DNA from: Candidatus Bathyarchaeota archaeon
GTDB lineage: Archaea; Thermoproteota; Bathyarchaeia; Bathyarchaeales; SOJC01
Assembly: GCA_020352645.1 (NCBI GenBank)
Contig: CP070683.1
Coordinates: 1,437,222 to 1,471,544 of the forward strand
Direction: 5' to 3'
Length of the DNA stretch: 34,323 bases
Positions 1 through 8,489 of the stretch are shown here, piece by piece. The position numbers and the translations under genes are program-made. The notes under the pieces were generated by a model, which ran no database searches, was not told the DNA's origin, and was given only the letters and a program-made list of their open reading frames with translations. Positions within the stretch are counted from its first letter, which is position 1, and every line of letters starts with the position of its first letter.

Positions 1-91
1 AAAGCTGGTAGCCTCGTTCTTCGTTGATCCATTCTTTGGAAAACGTAAAAAGGCAGTGATAAGAATCAGAATGCGCCTGCCAATTGTATTT

Positions 92-165
92 GGCCGGGGT
101 GAGGTAGCCTGGTAGCCTATAGGCCTGTGGAGCCTAGCGCCCGGGTTCAAATCCCGGCCCCGGCC
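92..165 (+). tRNA. tRNA-His (GTG)
   Basis: A complete cloverleaf is visible. The 7-bp acceptor stem pairs 93-99 with 158-164. The D-stem is 102-105/115-118, the anticodon stem is 120-124/132-136 and the T-stem is 141-145/153-157 around loop TTCAAAT. The anticodon loop CTGTGGA puts GTG at 127-129, which reads His codons. The base before the acceptor stem is G (92) and the discriminator is C (165). They can form the extra G-1:C73 pair that is the identity element of tRNA-His, so the isotype call is doubly supported. No intron is present, and the CCA end is not fully encoded because the next bases are CT. Confidence 0.96.
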
Positions 166-384
166 CTCAACTTCAACCAGACCGTCAAGATCCGTCTTTG
201 CTTCATTTGCTCTTGCTGGCGCATTGCCATACCAAGGGTTTTTTCGGAAACCTCGTAAATATTCGGACCTAAGTCCCTAGCTGGTTTCCAGCACATCTTT
301 GCGAATATAGACACGGAAGATACTGCTACGAAATCCCAATATCCTTAAGAAGGAAGGTATTCCGTCTATAATATTGGTGAATCC

Positions 385-2478
385 TTGAAGAGGATTGCTG
401 GGTTCTTCATCATAATCCTCATGTTAAGTCTTTCTGGAACAGGTTTTTCGAAGGCCATCAATCACTCTCAATTGATGGGAACTCTCATTACGAAAAACTG
501 GACTATCATGGTCTACTTGGATGGCGACTGCGACTTGGAGAATTACCAAATCCAAAATTTTCTTATGATTGCCTCTGTTGGATCGACAGCCAATATTAAC
601 ATTCTTGTTCAATTCGATCGAATAGATGGTTATGATGCACGCTTCGGAGATTGGACGGGCTGCAAGAGATTCTATGTAACTTCGGGGATGACTCCAGAGG
701 GCTTTAACGCTCTCTCCCATATTGGCGAAGTCAACATGGGCGACCCCCTGACTTTGAAGAATTTCATAATTTGGAGTGTGAATGCATATCCAGCTGAGAA
801 GTACGCTTTAATCCTTTCAGATCATGGTGACAATGGTGGAGTCTGTGAAGACCTAACAGGGAACTATGATTACCTCAGTTGTTGGGAACTCTACGACGTG
901 ATGCAATCAGTGAACCAGAGCATTGGAGTCACAGTTGATCTAATAGGCCTTGACGCCTGTTTAATGGGTGCAATCGAAGTGGCCTACCATTCAAGCATGG
1001 GATCCACGGTAATGGTGGCTTCAGAGGAAAGTGCTGATTATTGGGCCTATGATGATGTTTTATCCGATCTCGTTGCATCACCCACTTTGAATTCAGCTGC
1101 ATTAGCTCAGAGATTCGTATACTACTACATGCTTCTTTATGATGATTATCCGCCAGATGATTTTCGCGCTCGAGTTTCGTTGTCAGCTTTCAATCTGGAG
1201 CTGGTTACTAGTGGCTTGATCCCAGCGGTGAATGCTCTGGGTAGTCAGCTTAGCCAAGTGTTGGCTAAGCATGCATATGACATCTTGTCTGCAATAGATG
1301 ACACTGAGTATGCGTACCCACCTGCTGATTTTGCATATGTAGGAGACCTATACCACTTCGCCGAGAATGTCGAGAGACATGTGTCGAATCTCACGGTTCA
1401 GGCAACAGCGCAGAGTGTATTGGATTCTATCGATGCCGCGCAGATTGCCGAGTGGCACGGAACAGCACACTCAAACTATCACGGGCTGTCTATATACTTG
1501 CCTCCAACAGAGGATGCCTACTATTCGAGAACGACAATGTACACCCTTGACAACATGTATTGGATAACAAACAACGTTTGGGATGATTTCTTGCATACAC
1601 TATTCGTTACATATGCTCCAGGTATTCGATCACGAGAATCCCTGAGTGACATTTCCTTCGCGCCCTTCGACAGCAACGAGGATGGTTATTTCGATGCAAT
1701 CCACGTCACCCTAGATGTTGACACCACGGCCCAAACACTCAACGTCTCAGTAGAGAGTCGCCTGGTCGATCCATCAAACAATACAGTTGACACCGATTAC
1801 GCCGACTGGACCATAACTGGAGACGAAGATGAATGGCATAACCTCACACTTTACATGCCAGTTGGCAGCGAGGAAGGCTACTACGATGTGGAGCTCCTTC
1901 TTTATGATGAATATGGGATCTACGAAGACTATTACAGAAGCACTGAGGTTGCATACCTTCCAGAAGAGATGCAACATGATGTGGCAGTTCATCATGCCCT
2001 TGCAACCAAGACGGTTGTTGGCCAAGGTTTTCCAGCGCAGATCAACGTCACAACCTGCAATACAGGACACTACTTGGAAACAGTGAACGTCACAACGAGC
2101 GTAAACGGGACGATAATAGACACAACGCAACTGGTCCTTCCAGGCGGGAGCTCAGCCTCTTTCATAGTCCATTGGGAGACGGATGCTGTTAGTCTGGGTA
2201 ACTATACGATAACATCATTCGTTGAACCTGTAGACGGGGAGGTAAACACAGATGACAACGCTTTGACTGGCGACTCAATATTTGTGACGCTGCCTGGCGA
2301 TGTTGAGGGGGACAGAGACATCGATGTTTTCGACATAGTCCGCATGGCTGGTGCCTATGGGATAGAGGTACCGCCACCGAATGCCCTCTACGATCCCGAT
2401 TGCGATATCGACGGTGACGGTGACATCGACATCTTCGATATCGTGATCGCGGCCGGAAACTATGGGCAGAGCTGGTAG
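385..2478 (+). CDS. Secreted clostripain-family (C11) cysteine protease with C-terminal dockerin
   Basis: This is a predicted exported cysteine peptidase. Residues 1-25 form a signal peptide (MKR, then a hydrophobic run). Residues about 38-400 match the clostripain C11 domain: the catalytic His is H147 in LILSDHGDNGG and the nucleophile is C192 in LIGLDACLMGAIE. Residues about 530-635 look like a CARDB-type beta-sandwich. The last 60 residues form a dockerin-like pair of calcium loops (DVEGDRDIDVFD and DIDGDGDIDIFD). The gene starts at TTG 385 with GGTGA five bases upstream. It stands alone after tRNA-His. The dockerin suggests docking to a cohesin-bearing surface protein, but no cohesin is encoded in this window. 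The family call is strong; the substrate is unknown. Confidence 0.9.
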   Translation: MKRIAGFFIIILMLSLSGTGFSKAINHSQLMGTLITKNWTIMVYLDGDCDLENYQIQNFLMIASVGSTANINILVQFDRIDGYDARFGDWTGCKRFYVTSGMTPEGFNALSHIGEVNMGDPLTLKNFIIWSVNAYPAEKYALILSDHGDNGGVCEDLTGNYDYLSCWELYDVMQSVNQSIGVTVDLIGLDACLMGAIEVAYHSSMGSTVMVASEESADYWAYDDVLSDLVASPTLNSAALAQRFVYYYMLLYDDYPPDDFRARVSLSAFNLELVTSGLIPAVNALGSQLSQVLAKHAYDILSAIDDTEYAYPPADFAYVGDLYHFAENVERHVSNLTVQATAQSVLDSIDAAQIAEWHGTAHSNYHGLSIYLPPTEDAYYSRTTMYTLDNMYWITNNVWDDFLHTLFVTYAPGIRSRESLSDISFAPFDSNEDGYFDAIHVTLDVDTTAQTLNVSVESRLVDPSNNTVDTDYADWTITGDEDEWHNLTLYMPVGSEEGYYDVELLLYDEYGIYEDYYRSTEVAYLPEEMQHDVAVHHALATKTVVGQGFPAQINVTTCNTGHYLETVNVTTSVNGTIIDTTQLVLPGGSSASFIVHWETDAVSLGNYTITSFVEPVDGEVNTDDNALTGDSIFVTLPGDVEGDRDIDVFDIVRMAGAYGIEVPPPNALYDPDCDIDGDGDIDIFDIVIAAGNYGQSW

Positions 2479-2481
2479 TCT

Positions 2482-2517
2482 AACTCGGCTGATATTGACT
2501 TATTCGGTTACCGAGTT
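2482..2517. other. Hairpin just after the protease gene
   Basis: AACTCGG (2482-2488) and CCGAGTT (2511-2517) are perfect 7-bp inverted arms with a 22-nt loop, starting four bases after the protease stop codon. No T-tract follows, so termination is uncertain. From here to about 2790 I see no gene, RNA family or repeat. Confidence 0.4.
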
Positions 2518-2792
2518 CGCGAGCGCATCCCGTTCCAAGACCTCAGTAACAAAGCTGAAACGCTCTCTATGAAGAAATGCGCAGAACACTGCTGCAACTG
2601 GCAGGTTCTGACTTTGCGTCATTTCGTCTGCAGACATTCGCTCTAAAACAACACTCAAAGATGTTTACGATTTCATAAGCTTGCACAGTATTATATAGAG
2701 GAATCCTGGGAGAATCTGAGGTCCATAGCGGGCACTCAACGTGCTCTTAGAGAAATCAGTTGGGGCCCATCATGAGGGGCAGATGTCTAGTA

Positions 2793-2939
2793 AAAGTTTA
2801 TAAGCATCGTTTTGCGTCTTGAACGCTGCTAGATGGTGACGTTTGATGATTTCACCTACAAATCTGTGACTTTGTTGTGCAGCTAGCCTAGGCTCTCGCA
2901 GGATCATGAGAGCCGAAGAAACGTAACCTGAAACAGGGT
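2793..2939 (+). promoter_or_regulatory. Promoter and long structured leader of the MFS gene
   Basis: A TATA-like element (AAAGTTTATAAGC, 2793-2805) predicts transcription from about 2826, which gives a leader of about 114 nt before GTG 2940. Three hairpins fit in it: GGTGA/TCACC (2835-2839/2852-2856), GGCTCTC/GAGAGCC (2891-2897/2908-2914, 10-nt loop) and CCTG-AAA-CAGG (2927-2937), the last directly against the start codon. Many archaeal mRNAs have very short leaders, so this could be a regulatory leader. I do not recognise a known riboswitch class. Confidence 0.45.
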
Positions 2940-4184
2940 GTGATTTTATTGGGTATTCGTTCGAGAATCATTCATGAGTTTGGATTCATCAGCGGCAATC
3001 TATCGGTGCTGCTGAGCAGTTGGATACTCATAAACCTGGTTGCTGGAATACCGAACACATATTTCTCCTTATATGTGGAAGAATTAGGCGGTACTCCCTT
3101 TATCATAGGCGTGATAAGCTTCACTTCGTTCGCAGCGTTGGCTTCAGTGCAATTCCTAGGCGGATACTTGGCAGATATGTACGGCAGAAGACGACTATTG
3201 ATCTCAATGTCTTTCGGAGTAGCCCTGTCTAACCTTATTTTTGCATTCGCACCTTCGTGGGAAATAGTTGTCATCGCAGTATTGATTCAAAACCTGTGTC
3301 TTATTCACGAGCCTGCGATTGCCGCAATTACTGCTGATTCAATGCCGGAGGAGAAACGTGGCTTGGGCTTTTCGTTGATAATGTTTCTAGCGAACCTAGC
3401 TTCTCTAGCTTCCCCTCTCGTTGCGGGAACACTGTTTCTATATTTTGGCACGTTGGAAGGTGTTCGAATAGGTTTCCTGATAGTGACAGCATTCTATCTC
3501 GCCGCCGCAATAGTTCGCATAAGGCTTAAAGAGACTATAAGCAGCTCAGGTTTACGGCTCAGCCTAACAGGCTTGTTCAAAGCGTACCCTCAAGCGCTGA
3601 AGGAAAGCTTTGGCGTATGGAGAGTTCTGCCCCGCTCCATGTTTGTCTTATTCCTGATAAACATCATAGGAAGCTTCTCATACACTCTAATCGGCTCCTA
3701 TCTTGTGCTGTATACCACGCAAATCTCAGGTATCGAAGAATACGAATGGGCGATTCTGATGACGTGGCTGACTGCTGTGATGATAATCGGTGCTCTTCCA
3801 TCAGGAAAACTTGTAGACAAATATGGGAGAGCAAAATGTCTTCTGATGTCATGGCTCATATACGTGCCTTTTCCACTGATGGTTCTCTGGGAGGATCTAA
3901 CTATCATCTACATAGGTTTCTTACTGTGGGGGATCAGCAATGCCCTCTTCATGCCTGGATACTTAGCGATAGAAGCCGATCTGGTTCCGAAAGAACTGCG
4001 TGGAAAGGAAATTGGATGCAACCAGTTCGTTACATATCTTCTCATGGCTGCAGGCGGCCTAGTAGGCGGCTTTCTATATGAAAACACGACTCCAAGCCTT
4101 CCTTTCATCTTATCCTTCATCTTGGCAGCTTTCTGTCTGTTACTGCAAGCAATGTTCATTCGCGAACCAACGATCCGTCAATGA
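2940..4184 (+). CDS. Major facilitator superfamily transporter
   Basis: The 414-residue protein is almost entirely hydrophobic with about 12 predicted transmembrane segments, the usual MFS size. Motif A (GGYLADMYGRRR, residues 74-85) follows TM2, and its degenerate copy (PSGKLVDKYGRAK) sits at the equivalent place in the second half, giving the typical 6+6 architecture. It should be a secondary transporter in the cytoplasmic membrane. The substrate cannot be read from the sequence; drug or sugar efflux-type relatives are common. The start is ambiguous: GTG 2940 has no clear SD, whereas TTG 2949 has GGTG seven bases upstream. The gene lies behind a structured leader and is not in an obvious operon. 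Confidence 0.9.
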   Translation: MILLGIRSRIIHEFGFISGNLSVLLSSWILINLVAGIPNTYFSLYVEELGGTPFIIGVISFTSFAALASVQFLGGYLADMYGRRRLLISMSFGVALSNLIFAFAPSWEIVVIAVLIQNLCLIHEPAIAAITADSMPEEKRGLGFSLIMFLANLASLASPLVAGTLFLYFGTLEGVRIGFLIVTAFYLAAAIVRIRLKETISSSGLRLSLTGLFKAYPQALKESFGVWRVLPRSMFVLFLINIIGSFSYTLIGSYLVLYTTQISGIEEYEWAILMTWLTAVMIIGALPSGKLVDKYGRAKCLLMSWLIYVPFPLMVLWEDLTIIYIGFLLWGISNALFMPGYLAIEADLVPKELRGKEIGCNQFVTYLLMAAGGLVGGFLYENTTPSLPFILSFILAAFCLLLQAMFIREPTIRQ

Positions 4185-4298
4185 GTGTGCAACGTCTCAA
4201 CATACACAATATCAGTTCAATGATTAAAGCTGAAGGCTCTCTGGGAGAGAGCAAAACCTAAAAGCGCATGATCAGCACGTCTTGGCTTGTCGATTTAA

Positions 4299-5444
4299 AT
4301 GAAGATCATCATCTTGGGTTATGGAAACATGGGCTCTGCAATTGCAGAGGACTTGGCAAAGAGCTTACCTGAAAGCGAGATAGTCATCGCTGGAAGACGA
4401 GGGAAGAAGGCTCAAGAAGTCGCTTCAACGCTAGCAAAAAGAAACGTTTCAAGTGTTCAATTAGATGCTCAGTCGCAAGCTGAAGTTGAAAGCGAGCTAA
4501 GAAAGTTTGACTTGGCAGTAGGAGCCTTGCCAGGAAATCTTGGTTACAAATCAGCAAAAGCGGCAATCACGGCTGGAATAGATTTCGTTGACATATCTTA
4601 CATGCCTGAGAACCCTCTCGAATTGCATGACGCTGCAAAGAAAGCTGATGTAACAGTCGTGCCAGACTGTGGTGTTGCTCCAGGACTGAGCAGCTTGCTC
4701 GTCGGCCATGCAGTAGCCAAACTAGACTACGTAGATAGCGTGCAGGTCATGGTTGGCGGGCTGCCGGAAGGGCCTGTTCCTCCCTTAGATTACACAACAA
4801 CATGGTCAACCGAAGGACTCATTGATGAATACACTCGAACCGCGAAAATAGTTCAAGGAAGCAAGGTAGTTGAGGTTGAACCGTTGTCGGGTCTGGAGGA
4901 GATACAATTCCCTGGAATTGGTGGGCTCGAAGCTTTCTACACCGACGGACTTAGAACACTACTGCACACAATCAAGAATGTTGACACAATGTGGGAAAAG
5001 ACACTCAGATATCCTGGACACGTGAAGAAAATCAAGCTGCTGCAAAACCTGGGCTTTCTTGACGAACAACCCGTAAAGATCAACGGCAACAGCGTGTCAC
5101 CACGCCAAATGACAATCAAATTAATGGACAACAAGCTTCAAAGACCAGAGGTTAAGGATCTTTTAGCCCTGAAAGTGGAAGTAGGCGGAAGCTCAGCAGG
5201 TTCGAAGAAAAGCTACGTGTACCATCTGCTTGATCGATACGATGAAACTCACAAAGTCACGGCTATGGCAAGAACCACTGGGTTTCCCGCTTCAATCGTG
5301 GCACAGCTTCTAGCCAAGGCCAGCATCGAAGAGAAAGGGATATTACCCATGGAGAAAATTGCAGAGCACGATGAAATCTTCACAAGAATCCTCAATGAGC
5401 TGGAAAAAAGACACATACATGTCAAAGAGAGTATAAGCCCGTAA
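4299..5444 (+). CDS. Saccharopine dehydrogenase family protein
   Basis: The 381-residue protein opens with a Rossmann fold (IIILGYGNMGSAIAEDLA, GxGxxG at residues 7-12), followed by a conserved D-x-G-x-x-PG block (VVPDCGVAPGLSSLLVG) typical of the saccharopine dehydrogenase / LYS9 superfamily. Members act as NAD(P)-dependent oxidoreductases on amino-acid Schiff-base substrates, and related enzymes include carboxynorspermidine dehydrogenase. No lysine or polyamine gene is adjacent, so the substrate is open. The start is ATG 4299. There is no SD, and an A-rich element (AAACCTAAAAGC, near 4255) could be the TATA box of a short-leader transcript. Confidence 0.85.
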   Translation: MKIIILGYGNMGSAIAEDLAKSLPESEIVIAGRRGKKAQEVASTLAKRNVSSVQLDAQSQAEVESELRKFDLAVGALPGNLGYKSAKAAITAGIDFVDISYMPENPLELHDAAKKADVTVVPDCGVAPGLSSLLVGHAVAKLDYVDSVQVMVGGLPEGPVPPLDYTTTWSTEGLIDEYTRTAKIVQGSKVVEVEPLSGLEEIQFPGIGGLEAFYTDGLRTLLHTIKNVDTMWEKTLRYPGHVKKIKLLQNLGFLDEQPVKINGNSVSPRQMTIKLMDNKLQRPEVKDLLALKVEVGGSSAGSKKSYVYHLLDRYDETHKVTAMARTTGFPASIVAQLLAKASIEEKGILPMEKIAEHDEIFTRILNELEKRHIHVKESISP

Positions 5445-5494
5445 TCCACTATTGTATGAGTCGAACTACGAAATAACTGCTTTATCTCTCGCAA

Positions 5495-5519
5495 CTCCTT
5501 TTAGATCTCGAGAAAGGAG
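5495..5519 (+). promoter_or_regulatory. Hairpin that encloses the ribosome binding site of the next gene
   Basis: CTCCTTT (5495-5501) and AAAGGAG (5513-5519) are perfect 7-bp arms around an 11-nt loop. The 3' arm is the Shine-Dalgarno sequence for the TTG at 5529. When folded, the SD would be buried, so translation could be conditional. This is inferred from sequence only. Confidence 0.5.
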
Positions 5520-5528
5520 CTAACATGC

Positions 5529-5714
5529 TTGTCACGATGTGAAATCGTTGCCAGCCTAGACTTGATAACCCAAATTTTGGCCGATCCCGTCTGGAGCGAA
5601 AGAGCTGGAAGAGTGAAGACACTAGAAGACATGCGTCAGATGATTGTCGAATTCGGGAGAGCTAAGGGAAGACTGATAAAAATGGGCTCAGACACAATAC
5701 TAGTCCATCTGTAA
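5529..5714 (+). CDS. Small conserved-looking hypothetical protein
   Basis: A 61-residue acidic/basic mixed protein, probably soluble: no signal peptide, membrane segment or cysteine cluster (one Cys at residue 4). It is likely helical (LDLITQILADPVWSERAG, then LEDMRQMIVEF). I do not recognise the family. Support for a real gene comes from a strong AAAGGAG SD nine bases before TTG 5529, codon usage like the neighbours, and no competing gene on the other strand. An ATG at 5525 in another frame runs only five codons, so it is not the start. The gene stands between the saccharopine-family gene and the converging surface-protein gene. Confidence 0.6.
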   Translation: MSRCEIVASLDLITQILADPVWSERAGRVKTLEDMRQMIVEFGRAKGRLIKMGSDTILVHL

Positions 5715-5818
5715 GATTAAGCGTGTCAACAAAGGAAATGATCTCCTCTCATCCATGAGGAAGCTTAGGATAAATTCATCATTTTTAGAACAAAAGCGTG
5801 TGGAGTAGGAGATAGCTT

Positions 5819-7492
5819 TCAGCCTATTACACGCCTGCGCACTATGAAGATGATTCCGAATACTGCAGCTACAAATCCCATCATCAGTAGCCAGAATCCC
5901 ATTGTAGACCAAACCGGTGGAGGGAAATCTTGCAAGACTAGATTTCTAGAGGCTGTTTGTGTGACTGAAAACTCTTCAGTTGCACTTGTCTTCACCATTC
6001 TCAACCAGTAATCTGCGCTGTAGTGAGCCGTGACTCTGTAGGTTCCAGAAGATAGTCTGAACACGGCTCTCCCTGTGTTGTCCGTTACTTCAAGCCCATA
6101 TCCGACTCCAGACTGTGTGTAGATCATGACATATGCACTATGAACTGGTGCTCCGGCATTTGTCAAAACCTGCAACGTCAACACGTACACTTCAGTCTTT
6201 ATCCTAAACGGCCCGTCTGAATCTACATGTACGATCGTGTCTTTGACTACGGAATCTTTCCAAAGCACTATGAATCCGTAGTTTCCAACTGGGACATCTG
6301 TCAGATTGAGGAAGCCAGTCTCTGATGTATACCGTGGATCAATATCTTTTGTGCCATTAGGCCAAACTACATACACTTGAGCGTGAGGAAGAGTTTCATC
6401 CACATCGTCGGTCACGATAAATGCGGGATCATAATACACAACGACGCCTATCGTGAAAGCTTGCGTCTCAGTTTCTATGAAGGGCTGATATGAGCCGGTC
6501 TCGTTATACTTGTAGTATCCATTGTAATCTATTACGGAGACAGCCACAGTGTAATCTCCTAATGCAGCTGTGGTTGGATAGGACCAGTTCGCCTCGAATA
6601 CATGCGCATAGCCTATGGTCCACTGACCATTCGAAATCCGCGTCATCTCAGTGTTTTCGACAACAGCCATCCCTTCAGGATCGCTAATCGTCAGATTGAC
6701 CCTGTGCACGTCATAGCCACCGAATGGGTCAGTTACATTGGCGCGAACGATGACTTTGCGTCGGCTCTCACTCCAATTGTAATGGAACAACGTTGTTTCA
6801 GTATTGTCTACCGAATACGTTCCAACTGAAACCGGTCTGGCGTAGTCATTTGCTGGAAGAATCAGTTTGCTAGGGTACTGAGGTGAATCATACCACAGCC
6901 TTATATCTGCTGAGGAACCCGCATTGACCTCCACTTCAACCAAGAGCGTTGTGTCAACACTGAAGCTATGGATAAGCGGAGCCGACAGATTATAGTTGAA
7001 AACTGGAACATCTAGATAGGATCCTATAGAGCTTGTTACGATCGGGTTAATACCCCCCGAACTCCAGAGGACTTGACCTCCCACTGAGACCTCCTGGAAA
7101 CTAAGTGAAAACCCAACAGGTCTATAGGCTGAGCTGTTTGCCCATATGAAGACTTGCCACGTACCATTAAGCGTGACAGGACCGGCAAAATTCGGATACA
7201 GGTAGAAGGCCACAACAATTTTCGGTTGGCTTGCGGGCTTGAAGAAAGAGTTGCTGTAAGCTTGTTCTTGAGTCAAGTAGCTGAAAGATCTCGTTGTGTT
7301 CATTATGTATTTAGTCTCTAAGCCCGCCACTGAAACAGGCGCATTAATATTATGGAAATAGAACTGCATGGGCTTAGATGCCCCTGTGTAAGCGCCTTCA
7401 GCAAACTCGGCAATACAAGCTAAGAACGCTACTGAAATGAACAAGACCAGGGACATTACACTGGAACGTTTTCGTGCAGACATCTTGAGCAA
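5819..7492 (-). CDS. Secreted, C-terminally anchored surface protein of unknown function
   Basis: The protein has a basic N-terminus (SARKR) and a hydrophobic signal segment (residues about 11-33), a 480-residue extracellular part, and a final transmembrane helix followed by the basic stop RRRVIG. The extracellular part looks all-beta, with Ig-like or carboxypeptidase-regulatory-like repeats (phrases such as LTLQVLTNAGAPVHSAYV, then TDNTGRAVFRLSSGTYRVTA). About eleven N-x-S/T sequons suggest heavy N-glycosylation, as in archaeal S-layer-type proteins. No catalytic motif is seen. The start is TTG 7492 or ATG 7483; GGGAAG lies upstream but fits neither well. The gene converges with the 61-residue gene and diverges from the hydrolase gene. 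Confidence 0.8.
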   Translation of the reverse strand: MLKMSARKRSSVMSLVLFISVAFLACIAEFAEGAYTGASKPMQFYFHNINAPVSVAGLETKYIMNTTRSFSYLTQEQAYSNSFFKPASQPKIVVAFYLYPNFAGPVTLNGTWQVFIWANSSAYRPVGFSLSFQEVSVGGQVLWSSGGINPIVTSSIGSYLDVPVFNYNLSAPLIHSFSVDTTLLVEVEVNAGSSADIRLWYDSPQYPSKLILPANDYARPVSVGTYSVDNTETTLFHYNWSESRRKVIVRANVTDPFGGYDVHRVNLTISDPEGMAVVENTEMTRISNGQWTIGYAHVFEANWSYPTTAALGDYTVAVSVIDYNGYYKYNETGSYQPFIETETQAFTIGVVVYYDPAFIVTDDVDETLPHAQVYVVWPNGTKDIDPRYTSETGFLNLTDVPVGNYGFIVLWKDSVVKDTIVHVDSDGPFRIKTEVYVLTLQVLTNAGAPVHSAYVMIYTQSGVGYGLEVTDNTGRAVFRLSSGTYRVTAHYSADYWLRMVKTSATEEFSVTQTASRNLVLQDFPPPVWSTMGFWLLMMGFVAAVFGIIFIVRRRVIG

Positions 7493-7727
7493 ACTTCCCT
7501 GTGACAGTGCAGTCTCCTTGTTTCAGTCTGTTAAACTGCCTGCTCATACGCAATTAAGCGTTGTTAACCTAGAATCTCTATTCCAGATATAGAGGATCAA
7601 GCTGGCTATCTTGCGGAAACACTATAAAAGCATCGCAGCGGTTCTAATGTGGCCACAATCTCTCCATTCGCACTTTCAGGATCTCGCACATTCGCAATCT
7701 GGGAGACTGGAGTCCCAAAACGATAGC

Positions 7728-7737
7728 AAAATAAAGG
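7728..7737 (+). promoter_or_regulatory. TATA box of the isochorismatase-fold gene
   Basis: AAAATAAAGG is an archaeal TATA-like element. It predicts a start near 7759, just before ATG 7768, so the mRNA would be nearly leaderless. No SD precedes that ATG, which agrees. A second TATA-like element (CTATAAAAGC, near 7622) lies further upstream. Confidence 0.45.
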
Positions 7738-7767
7738 GCTTCGATACTGCAATAGACCTGAATCAAA

Positions 7768-8334
7768 ATGAGAAACCCTGCAATCATAATTGTAGATCTG
7801 CTGAACGACTTCGTCACGGGAGAACTCAAGGTTGAACGAGCTCAGAAAATAATTCAACCCTTGAGAAAACTCGTGGAAGCAGGGAGAAAGAATGGTGTCC
7901 CAGTGATTTACTCCAATGATGCCCACTACAAGATGGATCATGAAGTGGTTCATAAGTGGGGAGGTCACGCAATAAAAGGCACTCCAGGCGCTGAGGTCAT
8001 TCCTCAATTGGTACCGAAGAAGGAGGACTTCATCGTTGAAAAAAGAACTTACAGCGGCTTCTACGAGACAGGCTTGGAACCACTACTAAGAAGCTTATAT
8101 CAAGGACGCGGTGTGAAAACAATCATCTTGGGCGGACTTCACACACACATTTGCATCAGACACACAAGCGCGGATGCCTTCTTCAGAGGGTACAAAATAG
8201 TCATTGCACGAGACGGCGTAGAAGCTTTCACGGAAGAAACTCACTGTGAAGGCTTGGAATATCTGAAAGAAGTGTACAATGCAGAAATCAAGGCAGTGGT
8301 CGAAATAATACGAGAGTTCAAGAAGCCAAAGTAG
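7768..8334 (+). CDS. Isochorismatase-fold cysteine hydrolase, nicotinamidase-like
   Basis: The 188-residue protein has the cysteine-hydrolase catalytic triad: D10 (IIIVDLLNDF), K92 (VEKRTYSGFYET) and C129 (GGLHTHICIRHTSADAFF). D51 and H53 (SNDAHY), with H67, match the zinc-binding site of nicotinamidases such as PncA. If it is a nicotinamidase it deamidates nicotinamide to nicotinate for NAD salvage, which would fit with the NadM gene at 27.5 kb. Other isochorismatase-fold amidases share these residues, so the substrate is probable rather than certain. The start is ATG 7768. It precedes the geranylgeranyl reductase gene, from which it is separated by an inverted repeat. Confidence 0.85.
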   Translation: MRNPAIIIVDLLNDFVTGELKVERAQKIIQPLRKLVEAGRKNGVPVIYSNDAHYKMDHEVVHKWGGHAIKGTPGAEVIPQLVPKKEDFIVEKRTYSGFYETGLEPLLRSLYQGRGVKTIILGGLHTHICIRHTSADAFFRGYKIVIARDGVEAFTEETHCEGLEYLKEVYNAEIKAVVEIIREFKKPK

Positions 8335-8407
8335 ATCAAGCGACCAGAATACACAATCGAGATTCCCAGAGCTACAAGCAACATTTATGAAGCTTAGAAT
8401 CACGCAT

Positions 8408-8435
8408 TTCTCAATCTATCAAGTTCGATTGAGAA
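8408..8435. terminator. 9-bp inverted repeat before a T-rich stretch, possible terminator or operator
   Basis: TTCTCAATC (8408-8416) and GATTGAGAA (8427-8435) are perfect arms with a 10-nt loop. They are followed by a T-rich stretch (TTTTATCAG, then TTTTTT by 8455). The element lies between the hydrolase stop and the reductase start, so it could end the first transcript. An operator for the second gene is the alternative. Confidence 0.45.
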
Positions 8436-8489
8436 GAAAGTTTTATCAGTTTTTTGAGCAGAGTTAAGAAATCGACCGAGGGGACTGAG

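Noticed and set aside
2844-2932. C box-like TGATGA with a downstream CTGA, possible C/D box RNA
   Set aside because: The boxes are about 85 nt apart with no internal D'/C' pair, too long for the compact archaeal C/D architecture; the region is better explained as an mRNA leader.
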